Shown one piece after another: positions 1-11,334 of a stretch of DNA of 64,000 nt. The DNA lies in the NCBI RefSeq assembly GCF_010015445.1, contig NC_053134.1, forward strand, positions 1,071,903-1,135,902, given 5' to 3'. This stretch comes from Perca fluviatilis (Eukaryota; Chordata; Actinopteri; Perciformes; Percidae). The translations under genes and the position numbers were made by a program. A model generated the notes under the pieces. It saw only the letters and a program-made list of their open reading frames with translations. It did not search any database and was not told where the DNA came from. The number at the start of each line of letters is the position of its first letter. Positions within the stretch are counted from its first letter, which is position 1.

Positions 1-402
1 ACAAAAAAGTGTGAAATAACTGAAAACATGTCTTATATTTTAGATTCTTCAAAGTAGCCACCCTTTGCTTTTTTATTAATAAGGGAAAAACTTCCACTAA
101 TGAACCCTGACAAAGCACACCTGTGAAGGTAAAACCATTTCAGGTGACTACCTCATGAAGCTCATTGAGAGAACACCAAGGGTTTGCAGAGTTATCAAAA
201 AAAGCAAAGGGTGGCTACTTTGAAGAATCTAAAATATAAGACATGTTTTCAGTTATTTCACTCTTTTTTGTTAAGTACATAATTCCATATGTGTTCATTC
301 ATAGTTTTGATGCCTTCAGTGAGAATCTACAATGTAAATAGTCATGAAAATAAAGAAACACATTGAATGAGAAGGTGTGTCCAAACTTTTGGCCTGTACT
401 GT
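1..402 (+). mobile_element. Tc1/mariner element, internally deleted, cut by window edge
   Basis: Bases 1-72 are the reverse complement of about 197-272, so two long terminal inverted repeats face each other across only about 125 bp. The right end finishes with 'ttggcctgtactgta', the end I know from a teleost Tc1-like family. Between the arms, 123-213 reads in frame as KLIERTPRVCRVIKKSKGW, the C-terminal tail of a Tc1 transposase. This copy has therefore lost almost all of its transposase and is non-autonomous. The left TIR continues outside the window. The right end abuts 'tgtcgacaaaaatg', which resembles the family X sequence at 6693, so the Tc1 may have inserted into that element. Confidence 0.85.
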
Positions 403-706
403 ATGTCGACAAAAATGCAACAAAAAGCATTAAAAAAAAGTCAGAAAAGGCGACAATTTAAATAAAAAGGTGACAAAAACACCTGAGAAAGCCATAAAGA
501 AATCGGGGGGGGGGGAAAGAAAACATACAAAAATGAGTACGGCGCTACAACGATATCAAAAAAGCGACGTGCAGAAATACAGTCAAAGATATTTGACATT
601 TTCAATGAAACAAAAGAAAGTCAATAAACTCTCCATGTCTGGCCCCTTGGTGGGATTCTCTTTTTCCAGTGTGGCCTTCTGGGAAAATGAGTTTGACACC
701 CCTGCT
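403..706 (+). mobile_element. hAT-like non-autonomous element (family X), truncated
   Basis: The right end ('agtttgacacccctgctcta') and about 70 bases before it match the right end of the fuller copy at 6421-6857, including 'ttttccagtgtggcc'. The left part is an A-rich tract of 'gtgacaaaaac'-like steps. The left terminus is missing, probably because of the neighbouring Tc1 insertion. The hAT assignment rests on my memory of teleost elements ending in 'ggggtgtcaaact', not on a visible transposase. Confidence 0.6.
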
Positions 707-1289
707 CTAAGCCCTGCAGCTCCACACAGCGAGACAATGTAATTATGAGAAAATGCTCTCTAAAACTTAAAGCAGACGGCTTATTTTTTCCTTCCCCTGG
801 CACAGCTCCGAGAGCCCTCCATCCCCGACAGATCCACCCACCGAGCACCACCGAAAAATCCCCCAAACCCTCCACCCAGGAACCATCGTCTGACACCCAC
901 GCGGTGATCTGGTGTCGGGGGAGCCGCGACAGCCTAATATGTGGTCCGTGGGAATGTGTGTGTTTGACCACAGAGTGTACGAACTGACATATTCGACCGT
1001 TTAACATCTGACACACAAAGATAAACAGTCAACAGCCAACGACTCAACTTTCCAGATTAATGTGCCCCCGGTGGGCCGTTAAGCTCTGTGTCTGTTTCTT
1101 TGTCAGACATTTAAAATGTGAAATGTTTTTCTCATTTCACACGAACAAACACTGTGTCCTATAATCCCCCAAAACATAACATCACCCAACGTGTATGTAT
1201 CTGTGTGTGTTAATGAGACTGTCCTCCCCCCCCTGTAAAAAACACCCACATGAGTAAGTTGTTTGTTCAAGCAGCAATTACAACCTTTT
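707..1289. other. No recognisable feature
   Basis: Mixed-composition sequence with short C-rich runs. Open frames here are under 135 codons, overlap on both strands and show no domain I recognise. Confidence 0.5.
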
Positions 1290-1373
1290 CAAAAATCACC
1301 TTTTTTCTCTTTTTCATCAAACTGCAATTTTTGCAAGTTCCTGCAATTTCAATTTTAACTCTGGAAGGACGGC
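1290..1373 (+). mobile_element. Fragment of the 'ccagaaaaa' TIR family (family Y)
   Basis: The segment 'tttttcatcaaactgca' to 'ttcctgcaattt', followed by 'ctggaaggac', matches the right part of the complete copy at 10351-10870. The stretch corresponding to about 10750-10845 is deleted. Confidence 0.65.
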
Positions 1374-1509
1374 TACATTTAGGTTTCTAGTGGCGGCGCC
1401 CTCCAGTGGCCGTAGTAGTTATGACACCAGCAAAAGCAGGAAGTAAGAGGCTTGAGAACACATACTGCAGGGCGGTATCACCGAGAACCAATAACCCATA
1501 ATCCAGTTT

Positions 1510-1638
1510 GTTTATTAAAGGAACACGCCGACTTATTGGGACATTATCTTATTCCCCGTGTCCCCCAGAGTTAGATAAGTCCATACATACCCTTCTCATC
1601 TCCCTGCGTGTCCTAACTCTGTCTGACACACCCACTGC
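1510..1638 (+). mobile_element. Interspersed repeat flanking the 42-bp array
   Basis: 'ttaaaggaacacgccgactt' through 'cacccactgctagcc' resembles an abundant teleost repeat whose next segment is the 'agcctagcttagcac' unit. This is from memory; there is no second copy in the window. If right, the array that follows is an expansion of the element's own sequence. Confidence 0.45.
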
Positions 1639-2505
1639 TAGCCTAGCTTAGCACAGATCCTGGAGGTAACCGGCTACATCTAGCCTAGCTTAGCACAGAT
1701 CCTGGAGGTAACAGGCTCCATCTAGCCTAGCTTAGCACAGATCCTGGAGGTAACCAGCTCCATCTAGCCTAGCTTAGCACAGATCCTGGAGGTAACCAGC
1801 TACATCTAGCCTAGCTTAGCACAGATCCTGGAGGTAACCGGCTCCATCTAGCCTAGCTTAGCACAGATCCTGGAGGTAACCGGCTCCATCTAGCCTAGCT
1901 TAGCACAGATCCTGGAGGTAACCGGCTACATCTAGCCTAGCTTAGCACAGATCCTGGAGGTAACAGGCTCCATCTAGCCTAGCTTAGCACAGATCCTGGA
2001 GGTAACCAGCTCCATCTAGCCTAGCTTAGCACAGATCCTGGAGGTAACCAGCTACATCTAGCCTAGCTTAGCACAGATCCTGGAGGTAACCGGCTCCATC
2101 TAGCCTAGCTTAGCACAGATCCTGGAGGTAACCGGCTCCATCTAGCCTAGCTTAGCACAGATCCTGGAGGTAACCGGCTCCATCTAGCCTAGCTTAGCAC
2201 AGATCCTGGAGGTAACCGGCTCCATCTAGCCTAGCTTAGCACAGATACTGGAGGTATCTGGCTCCATCTAGCCTAGCTTAGCACAGATCCTGGAGGTAAC
2301 CGGCTCCATCTAGCCTAGCTTAGCACAGATCCTGGAGGTAACCGGCTCCATCTAGCCTAGCTTAGCACAGATCCTGGAGGTATCTGGCTCCATCTAGCCT
2401 AGCTTAGCACAGATCCTGGAGGTAACCAGCTCCATCTAGCCTAGCTTAGCACAGATCCTGGAGGTAACCGGCTCCATCTAGGCTAGCTTAGCACAGATAC
2501 TGGAT
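1639..2505 (+). repeat. 42-bp minisatellite, ~20.6 copies, with 252-bp higher-order period
   Basis: The unit starts 'tagcctagcttagcacagat' and ends 'ggctccatc'. Copies differ mainly at three sites near the end (c/a before ggc, ggc/agc, tcc/tac). The variant series of copies 1-6 (1639-1890) recurs in copies 7-12 (1891-2142), which indicates block duplication of six units. Later units carry a 'gtatctgg' variant. The array ends in a degenerate unit before 'ggatcctgagaagcc'. Confidence 0.97.
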
Positions 2506-2535
2506 CCTGAGAAGCCCCGAGCAGAGAGTAACAAT

Positions 2536-2719
2536 CTCTCACCCCTCTGACCCAGACACATGGTATCTCCCACCCCTTTGACCCAGACACATGGTATCTC
2601 CCACCCCTCTGACCCAGACACATGGTATCTCCCACCCCTCTGACCCAGACACATGGTATCTCCCACCCCTCTGACCCAGACACATGGTATCTCCCACCCC
2701 TCTGACCCAGACACATGGT
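2536..2719 (+). repeat. 31-bp minisatellite, ~6 copies
   Basis: The unit contains 'ctctgacccagacacatggt' followed by 'atctcccacccc'. One copy has 'tttg' for 'tctg'. Overlapping open frames of 66-80 codons arise because the unit has no stops in several frames; they are not genes. Confidence 0.97.
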
Positions 2720-3800
2720 GCGCAAGTGTGGAACAGATCGTGCAGTGCCGTAAACAGGATTATCATCTAACGGATAACGGATCGTGCAGGCAGCACAGAT
2801 CTGGCACCGACACTTACAAACAAGTCCAAGTTATTATTAGGCACAAAACTTAGTTACGTTTAGAAAAAGATTTGGGTTAAAGGTAAGGGTTAGGGTTCCC
2901 CTAGCCCACAGTATTGAGGCTTGAATTGAATTGAAGCTGTTCCTTGAATTTCCTTTTGAATTTGACCGTAAAAACATTATTTCATTGAACAAAATGTCTC
3001 CACACAATAATAATATATATAATTATAGCAGAGTTCCTGTTTAAGATTAAAATTAGAACAGTGAGTCCCATGGTGTCCGGAGACAATAGGCCATTTATTG
3101 ATGAGGAAACCATAAACAAGGATCCTGTCTGTGAAAATACTTACGGCCTGGACTGCAGCAGCGAGCGCTTTGAGTGACTCATGGAAATCGGCTGAGTATG
3201 GGATGGGAAAAATAACACACAACAAAGGGAGTAATTCACAATAGAAAGAGAAGAAAAAAAAAAGAGAAAACAGAGAAAACGCACAACAGATGGAGGCTGT
3301 AATCAATACTGCAGCCTAACATCTGCATCAGCCTGCGGGGAACTGAAGCATCTTTCCATCTGAGCGACCGTGAGGAAAACCAGACATCGGCACTTTGAGG
3401 GAGATTCTCGTCTCCGTGTTGAAGTCTATTTGTGGGAAAATGGTCGGCAGATTGCTGATAAGATGACGATAAATATTAACGGGTACAAAAGATTTCAATT
3501 AGAGGACATCATGGGACCAGAACTGAACACCCAATCTGAAACAGACCCGTGGAAAATCTACCAAACCTGGCATTAATACATTCATTATAAAAGAAAAAAA
3601 GAACAAGACAGAGACGAGAACAAACAAACCCACCAGACTCCATTTAAAAAAACAGTACTTTTACCATCGTAAAACACACTTCGTTCAAAGGGGAGAGAAA
3701 CAAAATAAAACTACAAAAAGCTGTCTTGGTTCATCTTTCCACTGTTCCAACAATCACCACTCTGGTTTGGTTGAAATAAACCCTTAATTCACCCATTTAC
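2720..3800. other. No recognisable feature
   Basis: No array, TIR or coding domain is evident. A short telomere-like stretch ('aagggttagggtt') lies near 2886. A small open frame at 3370-3576 has no recognisable domain. Confidence 0.5.
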
Positions 3801-3804
3801 ATGT

Positions 3805-4377
3805 GGAGATATGCTGCTCTATATACGCTAAAAGTCCTGATTATTTACATGGAGTCTGGTGGAAATATGCTGGCTCTATACACGCTAAAAGTCCTGATTA
3901 TTTACATGGAGTCTGGTGGAGATATACTGGCTCTATACACGCTAAAAGTCCTGATTATTTACATGGAGTCTGGTGGAAATATGCTGGCTCTATACACGCT
4001 AAAAGTCCTGATTATTTACATGGAGTCTTGTGGAGATATGCTGGCTCTATACACGCTAAAAGTCCTGATTATTTACATGGAGTCTTGTGGAGATATGCTG
4101 GCTCTATACACACTAAAAGTCCTGATTATTTACATGGAGTCTGGTGGAGATATGCTGGCTCTATACACACTAAAAGTCCTGATTATTTACATGGAGTCTG
4201 GTGGAGATATGCTGGCTCTATACACGCTAATAGTCCTGATTATTTACATGGAGTCTGGTGGAGATATGCTGGCTCTATACACGCTAAAAGTCCTGATTAT
4301 TTACATGGAGTCTGGTGGAAATATGCTGGCTCTATACACGCTAAAAGTCCTGATTATTTACATGGAGTCTGGTGGGT
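3805..4377 (+). repeat. 57-bp minisatellite, 10 copies
   Basis: The unit runs 'tatgctggctctatacacgc' to 'catggagtctggtgg'. Because 57 is a multiple of 3, frames of 211 and 193 codons stay open through the array, with 19-residue periodicity such as LYTLKVLIIYMES. This is repeat translation and not a protein gene. Variants include 'gtcttgtgg' (two units), 'cacactaaa' (two units) and 'cgctaatag' (one unit). Confidence 0.97.
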
Positions 4378-4395
4378 TTGGTGATGGGGATTTTT

Positions 4396-4440
4396 CAACC
4401 TGGACCCTACTGTCCCATGCATTAGTATCTAAGTGACAGT
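4396..4440 (+). mobile_element. Interspersed repeat fragment (family S)
   Basis: 'caacctggaccctactg' followed by 'catgcattagtatctaagtg' recurs with changes at 57850-57900. Both sites are short remnants. The 57-bp array lies directly upstream and may be part of the same element. Confidence 0.6.
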
Positions 4441-4469
4441 CAGATTATTATTGTAAGTGTCTATTCCTT

Positions 4470-4625
4470 TACTAGTCTTTTTTTTGGGGGGGTGGGCATT
4501 TTAGGCCTTTTAAAATTTTAGCCGTTTTTTTTTTTTTTTTTACATTTTTGTCCCTTTTTTCAAGCTTTTTCAATGCTTTTTTGTCGGGTTTTGTCACTTT
4601 TCCCAACTTTTTTTTTTAATTAACT
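4470..4625 (-). repeat. T-rich low-complexity tract
   Basis: Long T runs separated by 'gtcacttttcccaac'-like steps. It is the complement of the A-rich 'gtgacaaaaa' tracts that recur in this window and form the interior of family D. Confidence 0.7.
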
Positions 4626-4629
4626 TTTC

Positions 4630-5490
4630 ACTACCCATGTGGACTGTACCATGCTGACCCTGTTCACAGTTCAATTCAATCTGGATCCAAATAGTAATTT
4701 GCCTTTAAGCTTGATCTGAATCCAGGGAAGTTAAATACCTGCAGTGGGCGGGCAGCACGTTGGCGGCTGTTTGAACCATCAGTGTTTCGGTTCTCCGGTG
4801 TCTCGGCGGACATGTGGAGAAACGCTGAACACGCTTCCTTCCTCTTCTTTCCTCCCAAAAAGCTCCTAAAGAACGTTCCCTGCCCTTTCCTCGAGACATT
4901 TTAAAACAATTTACAACCACAGAGTCACAACAAGGAAGTGTGTAACTTCTCTTACATATATATATATTACATATATTACATATCATATATCTGTTACACA
5001 GCGCACCCATCACGGCGTTACCGTTAAAAGAACAGCGGCCCTGACTCGACCTTCGCTGGCGTGAAGAAAAACTGCCAAACAGCAAACACGAGTAATCAAA
5101 ATAAATCAATAAAATAACTCAGATCAGGCCAGCAGCCAGCCCAGGGGAAGGGAGGTGGTTCTTTTTTTCAAAAAGTGGACCTTTTTGCAGTTTTTCCCTC
5201 ATTTTGTGTTTAATTATGAGGTTCAAATACTTCATTTTGGTGACTTTTTATGCACTAATTGTTGCTGGATTAGCTTGTCTGCCGGTATCTTAACGAGCAC
5301 GCTTTTTGTCATTGTTTGCCAATGTCACATTGCTTACCAAGATCATATACCACAGTTTTTGGTCCAAACGCTCGTACGCGCCCTCAAACATTTTGCTATG
5401 AGTGCGTAAAGTTATTTGCGTGGATTGTTGATACATTTCAGCAGCGCCAATCAGCGCCGATCATTTTTGGTAGAAAAAAAATACAGCATA
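4630..5490. other. No recognisable feature; short AT-rich patch
   Basis: 4954-4992 is a 'catatatatata/ttacatat' patch. The remainder shows no array, TIR or domain. Open frames up to 134 codons overlap on both strands and look fortuitous. Confidence 0.5.
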
Positions 5491-5499
5491 GAAAGAAGA

Positions 5500-5850
5500 A
5501 AGAAAGGCAAGAATAGGTCGACAAAAGTGACAAAAACTTTTTTTAAAGTGACAAACTTCAAAAACAGCGACAAGAAATCTGAAAAAAGCAACAAATCCTT
5601 GGAAAAAGAGAAAGAAGGAAGGAAGGATGGAAGGAAGAAAGGCAAAACATTCAAAAAAGCAGAAAGAAAACTTGTAAAAAAGACGAGAGTTGAAGGAAGG
5701 AAGGAATAGGTTGACAAAAGTGACAAAAAATTCAAAAAAGCAGGAAGGAAACTGAAAGAAATGGCAAATTTGTAAAAAAAAAAAAAAAGAAAGGAAGGAA
5801 GGAAGGAAGGAAGGAAGGAATAGTTCCAAAGAAGGCGACAAAAATGTCAC
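5500..5850 (+). repeat. A-rich 'gtgacaaaaa' tract with (GGAA)n
   Basis: Repeated 'aaaaagtgacaaaaac'-like steps, interrupted by GGAA microsatellite stretches at about 5608-5640 and 5790-5821. The lysine-rich and serine/phenylalanine-rich open frames on the two strands are composition artefacts. Confidence 0.8.
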
Positions 5851-6420
5851 ATTTGTAGTAATGATAAAATCCATAGAAGGAGAATCAATCTGGTCCAACA
5901 GCCTTGTAGCTGGTTTAGATCTGTTTTATTTTGGCGGGGGAATTTGAATTATTGGCTGGCGTCATAACAACAGAAACCTAGGTAACAAAGAACAGATGGA
6001 CTTAAACTGTGGACCTTTTTGGCAGCGACTGTCTACGGGGCCTGCACATCGATCGGTTTCTTCCAAAAGAGTTAGAGTTGAAGTCTAAATTGACCGACAC
6101 CGAGTCCCAGAGGGTCAGCCTGAGTGAGAATCCATATTGTTTTTCTGGAGAGACGTGACATAACGACAGTTAAATTAATACACGCGGGGAAAGTGCTGGA
6201 ATATATTCGGCGGCTGAGAATCAAGATTAAGGAACTATCGGAGGAGTTTAGTTCGGTAATTCACTCCCCCTACCCTGTTATGATGAATACATTCAGTCTG
6301 ACACTCGGACACTTTTACTGTCCCGCAGCTCAATGGGAAATACAATCTGAATGTCCAAAGGACCAGAGGAGGCGAAATAATAGAAACATCCACAAATACA
6401 ACAGATACTACATCTATATC
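5851..6420. other. No recognisable feature
   Basis: The 116-codon frame at 6124-6474 runs into the left end of family X and has no recognisable domain. Confidence 0.45.
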
Positions 6421-6857
6421 ACATGTGTCAAACCCGAGGCCCGCGGACCAAATCCGGCCCCTCGCAGATTATGATCTGGCCCGCATATCAATTTAGGTTC
6501 ACAATACATTTTGGCCCATCTAGTTTTTGTCACTTTTGCAGAAATGTTTTTAATTTTTTCTGACGTTTTTCTCACTTTTGCTGAATTTATTTGAATTTCT
6601 TCTGATGTTTTTGCCACTTTTTCCAACATTTTTGGGCGCTTCTTTTCTATGATGGCTGAGGAACTTTCTCGTGACTTCTTCAGGACTTTATGTCGACCAA
6701 ACTGTAAGTGAGAAAACTATGACACACGCAATAATCAGCTATAATTAATTTTTTCGATTAAATTAAAGCCTATCAGTAAACTAAACATGTCTGACCCTTG
6801 TGATTCTTATTTTCCAGTGTGGCCCTCTGGGAAGTGGAGTTTGACACCCCTGCTCTA
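6421..6857 (+). mobile_element. hAT-like non-autonomous element (family X), near complete
   Basis: The left end 'acatgtgtcaaacccgagg' and right end 'gtttgacacccctgctcta' form a short imperfect TIR sharing 'tgtcaaac'. 'cccgcggaccaaatccggcc' near the left is typical of this teleost family as I remember it. The interior is T-rich 'ttttgtcacttttgc' sequence. The right end touches the 28-bp array directly. Confidence 0.65.
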
Positions 6858-7844
6858 CAAACTACTCTCTACTGTTGTCTCTCTACATACTAATCTCTAC
6901 TGTTGTCTCTCTACAAACTACTCTCTACTGCTGTCTCTGTACATACTACTCTCTACTGTTGTCTCTCTACATACTACTCTCTACTGCTGTCTCTCTACAT
7001 ACTACTCTCTACTGTTGTCTCTCTACATACTACTCTCTACTGTTGTCTCTACATACTCTCTACTGCTGTCTCTCTACATACTACTCTCTACTGTTGTCTC
7101 TCTACATACTACTCTCTACTGCTGTCTCTCTACATACTACTCTCTACTGCTGTCTCTCTACATACTACTCTCTACTGCTGTCTCTCTACATATTACTCTC
7201 TACTGTAGTCTCTCTACATACTACTCTCTACTGCTGTCTCTCTACATACTACTCTCTACTGTAGTCTCTCTACATACTACTCTCTACTGTAGTCTCTACA
7301 TACTACTCTCTACTGTTGTCTCTCTACATACTCTCACTCTTATGTCTCTCTACATACTACTCTCTACTGTAGTCTCTACATACTACTCTCTACTGTAGTC
7401 TCTTACATACTACTCTCTACTGCTGTCTCTCTACATACTACTCTCTACTGTAGTCTCTCTACATACTACTCTCTACTGCTGTCTCTCTACATACTACTCT
7501 CTACTGCTGTCTCTCTACATACTACTCTCTACTGTTGTCTCTCTACATACTACTCTCTACTGTTGTCTCTCTACATACTACTCTCTACTGCTGTCTCTCT
7601 ACATACTACTCTCTACTGTTGTCTCTCTACATACTACTCTCTACTGTTGTCTCTCTACATACTACTCTCTACTGCTGTCTCTCTACATACTACTCTCTAC
7701 TGCTGTCTCTCTACATACTACTCTCTACTGTTGTCTCTCTACATACTACTCTCTACTGTTGTCTCTCTACATACTACTCTCTACTGCTGTCTCTCTACAT
7801 ACTACTCTCTACTGTTGTCTCTCTACATACTACTCTCTACTGCT
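6858..7844 (+). repeat. 28-bp minisatellite, locus 1, ~35 copies
   Basis: The core unit is 'ctacatactactctctactg' plus 'ttgtctct' or 'ctgtctct'. A few units lack 2-4 bases ('gtctctacatac'). Because 28 is not a multiple of 3 and no stop occurs in any forward frame, three overlapping frames stay open for 100-200 codons. The same array recurs at 17893-18615 and, inverted, at 38170-38899. The sequence after the array is the right end of MITE-1. Confidence 0.97.
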
Positions 7845-7849
7845 GACAG

Positions 7850-7905
7850 CCACGGCCCAAGCCTCCATATTTTACGAGTTTGGAGTGAAAACAGGTTGCA
7901 TGTGT
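7850..7905 (+). mobile_element. MITE-1 right end
   Basis: 'atattttacgagtttggagt' followed by 'gaaaacaggttgcat' matches the right TIR of the complete MITE-1 copy at 29383-29420. The left part of this copy is missing, so the 28-bp array together with this end is what remains. Confidence 0.75.
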
Positions 7906-8226
7906 TTCTGTATTCTCTGTGTTTTAACATGTGTGTATGTTTCATGCTTTTGTTTCCTGTTTTACTTTGAAGTGTCTGTTTCTCTATGTGTCGTGTCTTG
8001 CTTGACTTCCTGCCTTGTGTGTTTTCCCACCTCTGTGATTGTCTGCCCCACCCTGATGTGTTTCACCTGTTCATCCTGTCACCTGTCCCTCGTTTCACCC
8101 TCGTTACCTCGTGTTTTTAGTCTCTGTGCTTTCTTTGTCTGTTTTCTGATCGCTGTTGTAATGTCTCATGGCCTGATGTTCTCCTGTGCAGTTTATGGAC
8201 CTTTTCCACAGCAGACATGTTGACTC

Positions 8227-8907
8227 GTCATAGTAGGAAAAGCACAGCTGACACTGATAACCTTAACGATGGCTCAGTTCCATCAAGTGTCCCAGTAAGA
8301 TATTTCAGTGAGTCAGCATGAACAATACCAGGACCTCTCCTAAGTGGAATGCAGCCATCAGTAATGGTTTAATACCAGGACCTCTCCTAAGTGGAATGCA
8401 GCCATCATTAATGGTTTAATACCAGGACCTCTCCTAAGTGGAATGCAGCCATCAGTAATGGTTTAATACCAGGACCTCTCCTAAGTGGAATGCAGTCATC
8501 AGTAATGGTTTAATACCAGGGTCTCTCCTAAGTGGAATGCAGCCATCATTAATGGTTTAATACCAGGGTCTCTCCTAAGTGGAATGCAGCCATCAGTAAT
8601 GGTTTAATACCAGGGTCTCTCCTAAGTGGAATGCAGCCATCAGTAATGGTTTAATACCAGGACCTCTCCTAAGTGGAATGCAGCCATCAGTAATGGTTTA
8701 ATACCAGGGTCTCTCCTAAGTGGAATGCAGCCATCAGTAATGGTTTAATACCAGGACCTCTCCTAAGTGGAATGCAGCCATCAGTAATGATTTAATACCA
8801 GGACCTCTCCTAAGTGGAATGCAGCCATCATTAATGGTTTAATACCAGGGTCTCTCCTAAGTGGAATGCAGCCATCAGTAATGGCTGTGTGCTTTTCCTA
8901 CTATGAC
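8227..8907. mobile_element. TIR element with internal 48-bp array
   Basis: 8227-8245 ('gtcatagtaggaaaagcac') is the exact reverse complement of 8889-8907, a perfect 19-bp TIR. It is inserted in family T. There is no coding capacity, so it is a MITE. Most of the interior is a tandem array. Confidence 0.85.
8324..8884 (+). repeat. 48-bp minisatellite, ~11.7 copies, inside a TIR element
   Basis: The unit begins 'aataccaggacctctcctaa' and ends 'atcagtaatggttt'. Two alternating variants ('ggacctctcc' and 'gggtctctcc') are interspersed, and three units have 'cattaatgg'. The array fills the element to within 5 bases of the right TIR. Confidence 0.97.
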
Positions 8908-9092
8908 ATTTGCGGTTTTTGCTGTTCTTAGTTTTCAGTATATTGACTTTTGGTTTGGATCTTGGTTGCTGGTTTCTACCTGCCGGCTTTAGGAAACCCT
9001 TTTGTTTGTTGTACTGTATCTGTTTTATTTAAATAAACCTTCCAGACCTGCACACTGCCTCCTCGTCTCAACCTTCTGCACTTTGGGTCACA

Positions 9093-9584
9093 AATACAGT
9101 CACACTTTGCACCGTTTAATGTTAGCTGTCAGCATTTTAACCGTGTTTCATCCAGTTATTTCAGTTTAGTTTAGTATATTAGTTTATAATGTCATGGACA
9201 GTCCCCCTTAAGTAACTGCACGGTAAAAGGAGCAGCTTTAGCCTCTACAGCTAATTTCCAGCTGTAGTCCCCGGCCAGCTGACAATAGGCATCCTAAAAT
9301 ACAATGGTTAACAAATTAAAATAAATTACATTACATCTATAACAACAACAACCTAAGCCAAAAGGATTAAGATATACAAACAAGCAAGCACAGATGATGG
9401 CAAAGGCATTTAAGCAGTCCATGCAGTAAAGACAATACAAAGGAGAGAAGAGAAAGGAGAATAGTCTCAAGCATGTACAAGACATAACATGGAGTCAGGC
9501 AGTGGTGGATAGCTAACGGTAGGCTAACGTTACCTGCTGTCAAGCGTAATGTTAACTAGCGTCATGTGCAGCGATGCTTCTGTT
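9093..9584. other. No recognisable feature
   Basis: No TIR, array or domain is seen. A 63-codon minus-strand frame at 9294-9485 is unremarkable. Confidence 0.5.
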
Positions 9585-9725
9585 GCCTTTAACGTCGGTT
9601 TCGGAGCATTAGAGGGCAGCGCAGACATTTAATTGGCACCGAAATGAGGCACCGAAATCCGTGTTGCTATTCAGTCCGGTGATCACCGGTGCCGTATTAG
9701 CACCGGGTTTCGGTACCCAACGCTA
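9585..9725 (-). mobile_element. Interspersed repeat (family E), reverse copy
   Basis: 'accgaaatgaggcaccgaaa' to 'ggtttcggtacccaacgc' is the reverse complement of the copy at 33030-33165. A third fragment lies at 23566-23610. The element is rich in 'ggtaccg' palindromes. Confidence 0.75.
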
Positions 9726-10350
9726 ACCTAAGGTATATCCTTTGTACCTTTTTAACGGACATTTCTGTCAATCCAAAACTCAAAATACGGAAAAACACCT
9801 CTGAAAAAAAATCACGAAATTCCTTTGTATTAACACAGACTATTATCCAGTATTTCTACAGACTTTTCTAACAGTGTAACAAGTCAGGTTTAAGATTAAT
9901 AAGTCAATAGTTTATTGCCGTGCAACTAAGTTGCTAGGAATTTGGTGCAGTTTGCAAAAAACCAGAAAGCATTCCTAGCAGGGCAGTCAATTCCCGTCAC
10001 CTGTCAGCAGACCGCTAACGTTAGACCCAGCCCGCTGTTCAGCCCATTCTCTGTAACCGATGCAGCATAAAAGCACAGCGGAACCAGCACGCCAGCCAGC
10101 CGCTGTTAGTCGGCTAACGTTAGCTTGCTCACTCCGCCTTAACATTAACCCCTCGCCACATCGTTAACAGAAAACGAGCCGAATAAAGCTGTAACTTGTG
10201 GCGATAGCAGGGTGCTTTGTGTGGATGAAGCATGAAGTTAACGTGACTCATTTAGCGACTGGCTCTCTGCTTCGTAACGTTACTCCGCTGCTCGTTTGTC
10301 CGTTACTGTAAAACCTCAGCTCCGCGACTTGCCGGAAGTTGGCTTTTTAT
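9726..10350. other. No recognisable feature
   Basis: Mixed sequence with scattered 'gctaacgttagc'-like short palindromes. No coding domain. Confidence 0.5.
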
Positions 10351-10870
10351 CAGGTCCCTCCAGAAAAACGCGATTATGCAATCGCATAATTCAATGCATA
10401 ATCAGCCAAAGTCCGCATATTTATGCGGGGTCTGCATTTTTTCAAATACGGCGCACTTTCGCCACATAAATTGCTTGCATGATTTCATAATCCCCGCATT
10501 TTCATTGCACAAAAGTCCCAATATATCTTAGCAGAAAGTTGAAAAATGTTGTGTTTATTTCACACAAGAGCAGCCATTTTCCCCTGTTGCCATGGAAACG
10601 TTATGAAGTGACGTTATGAAGTGATGTAATTACGCGATGTGAACATCATCAAAAAGCAGGGTGTTGGGGGGGAGGGGGGGGGTAATCACTGTTTTTTCCT
10701 CTTTTTCATCAAACTGCAGTTTTTGCAAGTTCCCGCAATGTCATCGTATACAATTGCATAAATATCATATAGCACATTCATTTGAATTTTTTAAGAAAAT
10801 GTGCCGCATAATCAAGGATTTTTGCCCGCAACAATCGCAAAACAAACTCAGCATTTTTCTGGAAGGACTG
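10351..10870 (+). mobile_element. TIR element (family Y), near complete
   Basis: The left end 'caggtccctccagaaaaac' and right end 'tttttctggaaggactg' are imperfect inverted repeats. The interior is rich in 'gcataat' and 'cgcataat' motifs. About 520 bp with no transposase, hence non-autonomous. A G run at 10668-10681 interrupts it. A deleted relative lies at 1290-1373. Confidence 0.75.
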
Positions 10871-11334
10871 TTTATCAGAAGTTTATACGTTACCATTGGC
10901 AATGGTACACATTAAAATGGCTCCTGTACTGACCATTCTGCTACGTTGATTTGAATGGAAATGGCCTTTTCTATCCATTTCATTTCTATGGTTATTCTGC
11001 AGGTTGGACTCGGTGAATGTTTGAATGTGCTTTCTTCTGCCTCTCCGAGCCTCAGTGGATCCATACTTTTTAAACGGAAACAGAGCGATGGTGAATAATT
11101 GTGTTTCTTATCCTTAGTGGATCTGCTGGCTGACAGAGCGAGGAAGGGAAAAAGGAGGACAGCGCATCAGTAAATCCTCACTAAGCTCTTTTCTTCGAAG
11201 GAATCCATTTCTGGAGAAACACTGACACAGAACTTCCATTACCGTGCTGGCAGATAAAGAAGGAAATGAGGCTGATTATTTCCTGAGTGGAAGTTAAAAT
11301 GTGTCTCTGAAGGGAAATAAAAATCTGTATGTTC
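10871..11334. other. No recognisable feature
   Basis: No repeat shared within the window and no domain. Confidence 0.5.

Larger units (their letters stand above)
7906..9092 (+). mobile_element. Unclassified interspersed repeat (family T), split by a TIR element
   Basis: 'ctgccccaccctgatg' through 'cctgtccctcgtt' and 'gtgtttttagtct', then after the insertion 'aaataaaccttccagacctg' to 'ctgcactttgggtc', match the uninterrupted copy at 58469-58809. The insert at 8227-8907 accounts for the extra length. Which class it belongs to (LTR or other) cannot be decided from this sequence. Confidence 0.65.

Noticed and set aside
3801..4436. 211- and 193-codon frames with 19-residue repeats
   Set aside because: Translation of the 57-bp array in two frames at once; not a repeat protein with independent evidence.
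6858..7844. CRISPR-like regular array
   Set aside because: Units are directly adjacent with no unique spacers; eukaryotic minisatellite. The same applies to all other arrays here.
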